A DNA stretch of 64,000 nucleotides, from NCBI GenBank assembly GCA_963835595.1, contig CAWIGL010000002.1, positions 1,302,001-1,366,000 on the forward strand, read 5' to 3'. Numbering within the stretch: position 1 is the stretch's first letter; each line of letters starts with the position of its first letter. The notes under the pieces were generated by a model. That model saw nothing but the letters and a program-made list of their open reading frames with translations. It did no database searches and was not told the origin of the DNA. Source of the DNA: CAWEPK01 sp963835595. GTDB lineage: Bacteria; Desulfobacterota; Syntrophorhabdia; Syntrophorhabdales; WCHB1-27. Below, piece after piece: positions 62,106 through 64,000 of this stretch. The position numbers were made by a program, and so were the translations under genes.

Positions 62106-64000
62106 TTAAAGCCTTATGGAGATCGTTTTGGAGATGCCTTCGTCTTCCATCGTGATGCCGTAGATGGCGTTCGACGATTCCATGGTGAGACGGTTATGGG
62201 TGATGATGATCGCCTGCGTCTTCCTGCTCATGGCTTTCACTACTTCAAGGAGGCAGATAAGGTTCGCGTCGTCGAGGGGCGCGTCGATCTCGTCCATCAG
62301 GGTGAAGGGGGAGGGCTTCGTATCCATGAGGGAAAGAAGGAAGGCAAGGGATATGAGGGCTTTTTCCCCGCCCGAAAGGAGCTCCATCCGTATCACCTTT
62401 TTTCCCGGCGGCTGCACGTAGAGGTCTACCCCGTTCGTCTCCGGGCTGAGCATGAGCATACCCTGCCCGCCCTTGAAGAGGGTCTGGGTGAAGCCCTTGA
62501 ACGCCTCGTTGACGCGCTCGAACGTCTCAAGGAACAGCTCCCGCGAGACGGAGTCGATCTTCGCGATGGTTTTTTTGAGCGATTCCATCGCGACGGCGAG
62601 GTCTTCCTTCTGCCGCCCCAGGAACTCGATCCTCTCCTTGAGCGCGGCGGCTTCTTTTTCGGCCCTGAAGTTCACCTCTCCCAGGGCCTCGATCTCCTGT
62701 AAGATACGCCCCCGCTCGGCCTCGTCCCTGACCGCCTGGGCAGGCGCCTCGGCCGGCTCTTCCACGCCGTAGTCGTCGAGGAGCCTTTTGCGGACGACGT
62801 CGATCTTCTCCTGGAGGACGATCCGCTCCTTCTCGACGCCTTCCCTCCTGCCTCGCGCCTTGTCGTGCTCCTCGCCTGCGAGGCGCAGCTCCTCCTCCAG
62901 GCCCGATTTCCCGACGTGGGCGTCGCCGAGCCGTCCCTTCATCTCCTCGTACCGGACGACCGCCTTGTCGCAATCCTCCCGCATGGCGCCTATGGCCTCT
63001 TCGAGGCCCTCCGATTTGGCGGAAGCGGCTTTGAGATCAGCTTCCACCTCGGCCAGCTTTTGCTGCCTGGCGGCCTTCTCATCCTGGAGGGCGCCTGCCG
63101 CGGCCTTTTTCCTGGCCGCCTCTTCCTCGTTCTTCGCCAGCTCGTTGCGCGCCCTCTCGATCCTGATCGATATCTCGTGGAACTCCGCGTCTGCGGTGCG
63201 CTCCCCTTCCTTCGCCTCTTCGAGGGCCTTCCTCAAGTCGGAGAGGGCCGCCTCGAACTCTGTCTTCTCCGCCTCGCACCTCTCCTTCTCCTGCGCCTCT
63301 TCGGCGGAGACGGCCGCATCCGCCTCGTCGATGCCGGGGCCCGCGCTTTGCTCGCCTTCCGCCAGCCGCTCGCGCGTCGTCTTCACCTCCGCTTCCGTCT
63401 GGATGATCTCCCGCTCAAGGCCCGCAAAGACGGCCGCCTGCGACCTTGCCTGCCCGGCCGCCGCCGCGCGCGACCGCTCGATCTCCTTCTGCGACTGCAA
63501 TTGCCCGTCGAGGGCGGCGCTTTTCGCCTTGAGCTGCTCCTCGATCTCCGCAAGCTCCGATTCGAGCCTCATCTTCTCCCTGAACTCCCTGATCGAGAGC
63601 GCGCTCTTGTCCTGCCCCTTGCGGATGAGGCCCCGCGAATCGACGAGTATGTTCCCCGACAGGAAAAGGCCTTCCTCCCCCGCCTCTATCCGCCTGAACG
63701 CCTCGGCCGGGCTTTCGACGCGGGTGATGTGCACGTCGGCCTCTTCCCCCGTCATGGCGAACATGCCGTTCTTCGGGAAGAAAATGAAGTCGTCCCCGTA
63801 TTCCTTGGCTATGATGGAGAGGCTGACGGGGTCGCGCTCGGTCAGCACGTGGTACTCCATCTCCCTTGAGAAGAATCTCTCCATGACCTGCTCGGTCTCC
63901 CCGGAGGTCTTGAGTATCTTGATGAGCGGGCTGTGGGGGCTCGACGCCTTCCTGCGGCCCTCGCCGTAGCTTTTCATCTGCCTGAAGATCTCTTCCTTCC
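62106..64000 (-). CDS. smc: Chromosome segregation protein SMC, C-terminal half (5' end outside window)
   Basis: The open frame continues to the window edge, so the ATP-binding N-terminus is missing here. The visible 631 codons hold the end of the hinge domain (MEYHVLTERDPVSLSIIAKEYG to VDSRGLIRKG), a long antiparallel coiled coil of about 330 residues rich in Glu, Ala, Lys and Arg, and the C-terminal ATPase half with signature LLSGGEKALISLAFLL and Walker B TLMDEIDAPLDDAN, then the His switch IIITHNRLTMESS. SMC dimers organise and segregate the chromosome. No break is seen. Confidence 0.93.
   Translation of the reverse strand, partial: KEEIFRQMKSYGEGRRKASSPHSPLIKILKTSGETEQVMERFFSREMEYHVLTERDPVSLSIIAKEYGDDFIFFPKNGMFAMTGEEADVHITRVESPAEAFRRIEAGEEGLFLSGNILVDSRGLIRKGQDKSALSIREFREKMRLESELAEIEEQLKAKSAALDGQLQSQKEIERSRAAAAGQARSQAAVFAGLEREIIQTEAEVKTTRERLAEGEQSAGPGIDEADAAVSAEEAQEKERCEAEKTEFEAALSDLRKALEEAKEGERTADAEFHEISIRIERARNELAKNEEEAARKKAAAGALQDEKAARQQKLAEVEADLKAASAKSEGLEEAIGAMREDCDKAVVRYEEMKGRLGDAHVGKSGLEEELRLAGEEHDKARGRREGVEKERIVLQEKIDVVRKRLLDDYGVEEPAEAPAQAVRDEAERGRILQEIEALGEVNFRAEKEAAALKERIEFLGRQKEDLAVAMESLKKTIAKIDSVSRELFLETFERVNEAFKGFTQTLFKGGQGMLMLSPETNGVDLYVQPPGKKVIRMELLSGGEKALISLAFLLSLMDTKPSPFTLMDEIDAPLDDANLICLLEVVKAMSRKTQAIIITHNRLTMESSNAIYGITMEDEGISKTISIRL

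Overview
The window is a GC-rich bacterial chromosome segment from what is most likely a strict anaerobe of the deltaproteobacterial (Desulfobacterota) kind, possibly a syntroph related to Syntrophorhabdus. That placement is inference. It rests on the anaerobic (cbi-type) cobalamin pathway, NuoE/NuoF-type flavoprotein genes next to a giant Fe-S/FAD/formate-dehydrogenase-like fusion, a CoA-transferase/TAXI cassette, sigma-54 regulators and a probable selenocysteine protein. No rRNA, tRNA or CRISPR array was seen.

Layout. 0-5.6 kb: the N-terminal part of RecD2, an rtcB-archease RNA-repair operon, tandem hairpin repeats, a Cys-cluster protein, a thioredoxin-like protein whose frame is crossed by one TGA exactly at the first Cys of its CxxC motif (with a SECIS-like hairpin downstream), a frame-broken HTH/Zn-ribbon regulator and a DedA protein. 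5.7-12 kb: an IS5/IS427-type element sitting on the stop codon of a ZraP-ZraS-ZraR-like operon, then an IS256 element with a 9-bp target duplication. 12-14 kb: two orphan genes and a 126-bp palindromic element. 14.2-32.2 kb: one long cobalamin/cobalt operon behind a strong promoter, a cobalamin riboswitch and an intrinsic terminator (cobU, cobT, cobQ, cbiB, cobD, cbiA, cbiX-cbiC, cbiMNQO, cobO, cbiD, cbiE-cbiT, cbiL, cbiF, cbiG-cbiH, and a BPL_N-domain protein). 32.3-36.3 kb: HtrA/Deg protease and an OmpR-type two-component pair. 36.3-43.4 kb: a second copy of the 126-bp palindrome, a radical SAM protein, oligoribonuclease, a CoA-acylating-type aldehyde dehydrogenase, a molybdopterin oxidoreductase and AroD. 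43.4-44.5 kb: an AT-rich patch with a transposase remnant and two small membrane genes. 44.5-54.9 kb: a sigma-54-type promoter followed by a receiver/RAM-like protein, NuoE, NuoF, a 1254-residue fusion, and a histidine kinase/sigma-54 activator pair. 54.9-60.6 kb: SlyD, then an IclR-TAXI-CoA transferase-permease operon. 60.7-62 kb: an ISNCY-like element with a 15-bp target duplication. 62-64 kb: the C-terminal half of SMC.

Functionally the window is dominated by corrinoid synthesis with cobalt uptake, and by a regulated soluble electron-transfer module. The second module looks like an NADH/ferredoxin-linked complex whose formate-dehydrogenase-like domain has Ser where Sec or Cys should be.

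Caution on sequence quality. Many genes carry single-base indels, often in G or C runs, and 24.6-27.7 kb is broken about every 100-150 bases while all protein motifs persist across the breaks. I read this mainly as consensus error and not gene death, but the sequence alone cannot prove it.
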